NCBI GenBank assembly: GCA_963753165.1
Contig: CAVWBP010000006.1
Coordinates: 1-64,000, forward strand
Direction of reading: 5' to 3'
DNA: 64,000 nucleotides
Origin: JAKLQR01 sp963753165
GTDB taxonomy: Bacteria; Nitrospirota; Thermodesulfovibrionia; Thermodesulfovibrionales; SM23-35
The first letter of the stretch is position 1, and every line of letters begins with the position of its first letter. This document shows, piece by piece, positions 63,292-64,000 of this stretch. The position numbers and the translations under genes are program-made. The notes below the pieces were generated by a model. That model had not been told where the DNA came from and searched no databases. It worked only from the letters and a program-made list of their open reading frames with translations.

Positions 63292-64000
63292 TCAGTCTTT
63301 CATCTGCTTCTTTGCCGACTTGATAAAGCGTCCGAACGCTCTGTCCTTCTTCCGTTTATCCACATACGACATCTCATGGTACTCAGATTCCTTCTTAAGC
63401 TTCATATAGCTGGAATAGCGTTCTTCACTCAACTCACCATTTGTAACTGCAGTAAGAACTGCGCAGTTAGTTTCCTTTGTGTGGCTACAATTTGCATAGT
63501 GACATTTCCCGGAAAGTTCAATAATATCTTCAAAGCCCTGATTAACCCCATCGCTGACACCAAGAAGACCTAGCTCTCGCATTCCGGGCGTATCAATCAA
63601 CATCGAGCCTTGATTAAGGAAGATAAGCTGCCGACGCGCCGTTGTGTGTGTGCCTTCTCCCGTTCCACTGACGGCATTTGTGTTGAAAGTGTTCTGCCCG
63701 ATTAAGCGGTTGATGAGGGTTGTCTTGCCAACTCCCGATGATCCAAGCAGGCAATATGTTTTTCCTGGGATTAACACCTGTTGGAATTCGTCAAATCCGG
63801 AGCCAGTTATGTTGCTGAGGGCAAAGACTCTGGATATGACGCCAGTCTGTTTGATAGCCGTAAGTTTTTGTTCCAGTTCACTGTGAGAGATCAAATCCGT
63901 CTTGGTAAGAATAACAATCGGCTTAACATGGCCGTCAGCTGCCATTACCAAATACCGATCCAATCTTTTCATATTGAAGTCAAAATGACACGATTGAACA
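63292..64000 (-). CDS. rsgA: RsgA-like ribosome-associated GTPase (5' end outside window)
   Basis: Runs off the right edge; the frame continues upstream of the internal ATG as VQSCHFDFNMKRLDRYLVMA. Circularly permuted GTPase motifs: ILTKTDL (G4), then TYCLLGSSGVGKTTLINRLI (G1), GTHTTARRQLIFLNQGSMLI (G2), DTPGMRELGLLG (G3), and a C-terminal zinc site CHYANCSHTKETNCAV. RsgA matures the 30S subunit. Partners unknown; the gene follows attC-like sequence, so this could be a cassette or an accessory copy. Confidence 0.88.
   Translation of the reverse strand, partial: VQSCHFDFNMKRLDRYLVMAADGHVKPIVILTKTDLISHSELEQKLTAIKQTGVISRVFALSNITGSGFDEFQQVLIPGKTYCLLGSSGVGKTTLINRLIGQNTFNTNAVSGTGEGTHTTARRQLIFLNQGSMLIDTPGMRELGLLGVSDGVNQGFEDIIELSGKCHYANCSHTKETNCAVLTAVTNGELSEERYSSYMKLKKESEYHEMSYVDKRKKDRAFGRFIKSAKKQMKD

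Overview
The window looks like a chromosome segment of an uncultured, free-living, probably anaerobic Gram-negative bacterium. No rRNA or tRNA was recognised, so taxonomy is inference. The mix of an archaeal-type FMN-binding glutamate synthase pair with an NrpR-type regulator, AmrS, ferredoxin:thioredoxin reductase, LUD/4Fe-4S protein, Cys-rich 'two-CW' sensor kinase and several RpoD-like sigma factors is what one meets in Nitrospirota (Thermodesulfovibrionia) or related Desulfobacterota-like lineages.

Layout. 1-3.5 kb: two anion-permease genes, a CBS-pair protein and a GntR regulator. 3.9-9.6 kb: a GH15-DUF547 fusion, a nitroreductase, a NYN-LOTUS protein and decayed redox-gene remnants. 10.6-15.9 kb: PAS histidine kinase / NarL-type regulator followed by an RpoD-like sigma factor and YchJ. 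16.4-26.2 kb: YjbQ, TrmO, DinG-like helicase, K+ channel, a second RpoD-like sigma factor, PilZ protein, REP-associated transposase, 3D-domain protein, rubrerythrin-like protein, HU. 26.5-30.3 kb: Ig-like protein, TSUP permease, PAP2 protein, NYN protein, TraB/GumN protein. 30.8-39.3 kb: the most unusual block, an operon-like run of a 1.7-kDa-residue-scale extracellular C25 (gingipain-type) peptidase, PqqD-like protein, radical SAM/SPASM enzyme, a 57-residue Cys-containing precursor-like peptide, an HPr-kinase-like ATPase and an S26-type signal peptidase; I read it as a candidate peptide-maturation (RiPP-like) system coupled to a secreted protease. 39.3-49.8 kb: housekeeping and redox genes (M48 protease, AmrS, RimI, TsaB, MFS, GlyS, FTR, glutaredoxin), including a DsbA-like protein whose first active-site Cys codon is an in-frame UGA (candidate selenocysteine). 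50-58 kb: methyltransferase, HemB, HesB-type protein, NrpR-type regulator, tandem FMN glutamate synthases and a RecA-like/XRE/cupin regulator. 58-64 kb: GGDEF protein, LUD protein, Crp/Fnr regulator, MazEF module, and a methyltransferase and RsgA-like GTPase separated by attC-like inverted repeats.

Two cautions run through the window. First, many well-conserved genes are broken by single-base frameshifts (for example the SLC13 permease, HemB, NrpR, one glutamate synthase, the 5' end of the C25 gene). The protein segments on both sides remain conserved, so most of these are probably base-calling or assembly errors and not true decay. Second, the intergenic regions are rich in small palindromic elements: two copies of a 133-144 bp MITE with 6-bp target duplications, a 183-bp element with perfect 31-bp inverted ends, and several units sharing a GTCATTCCCG-type core inside different terminal repeats.
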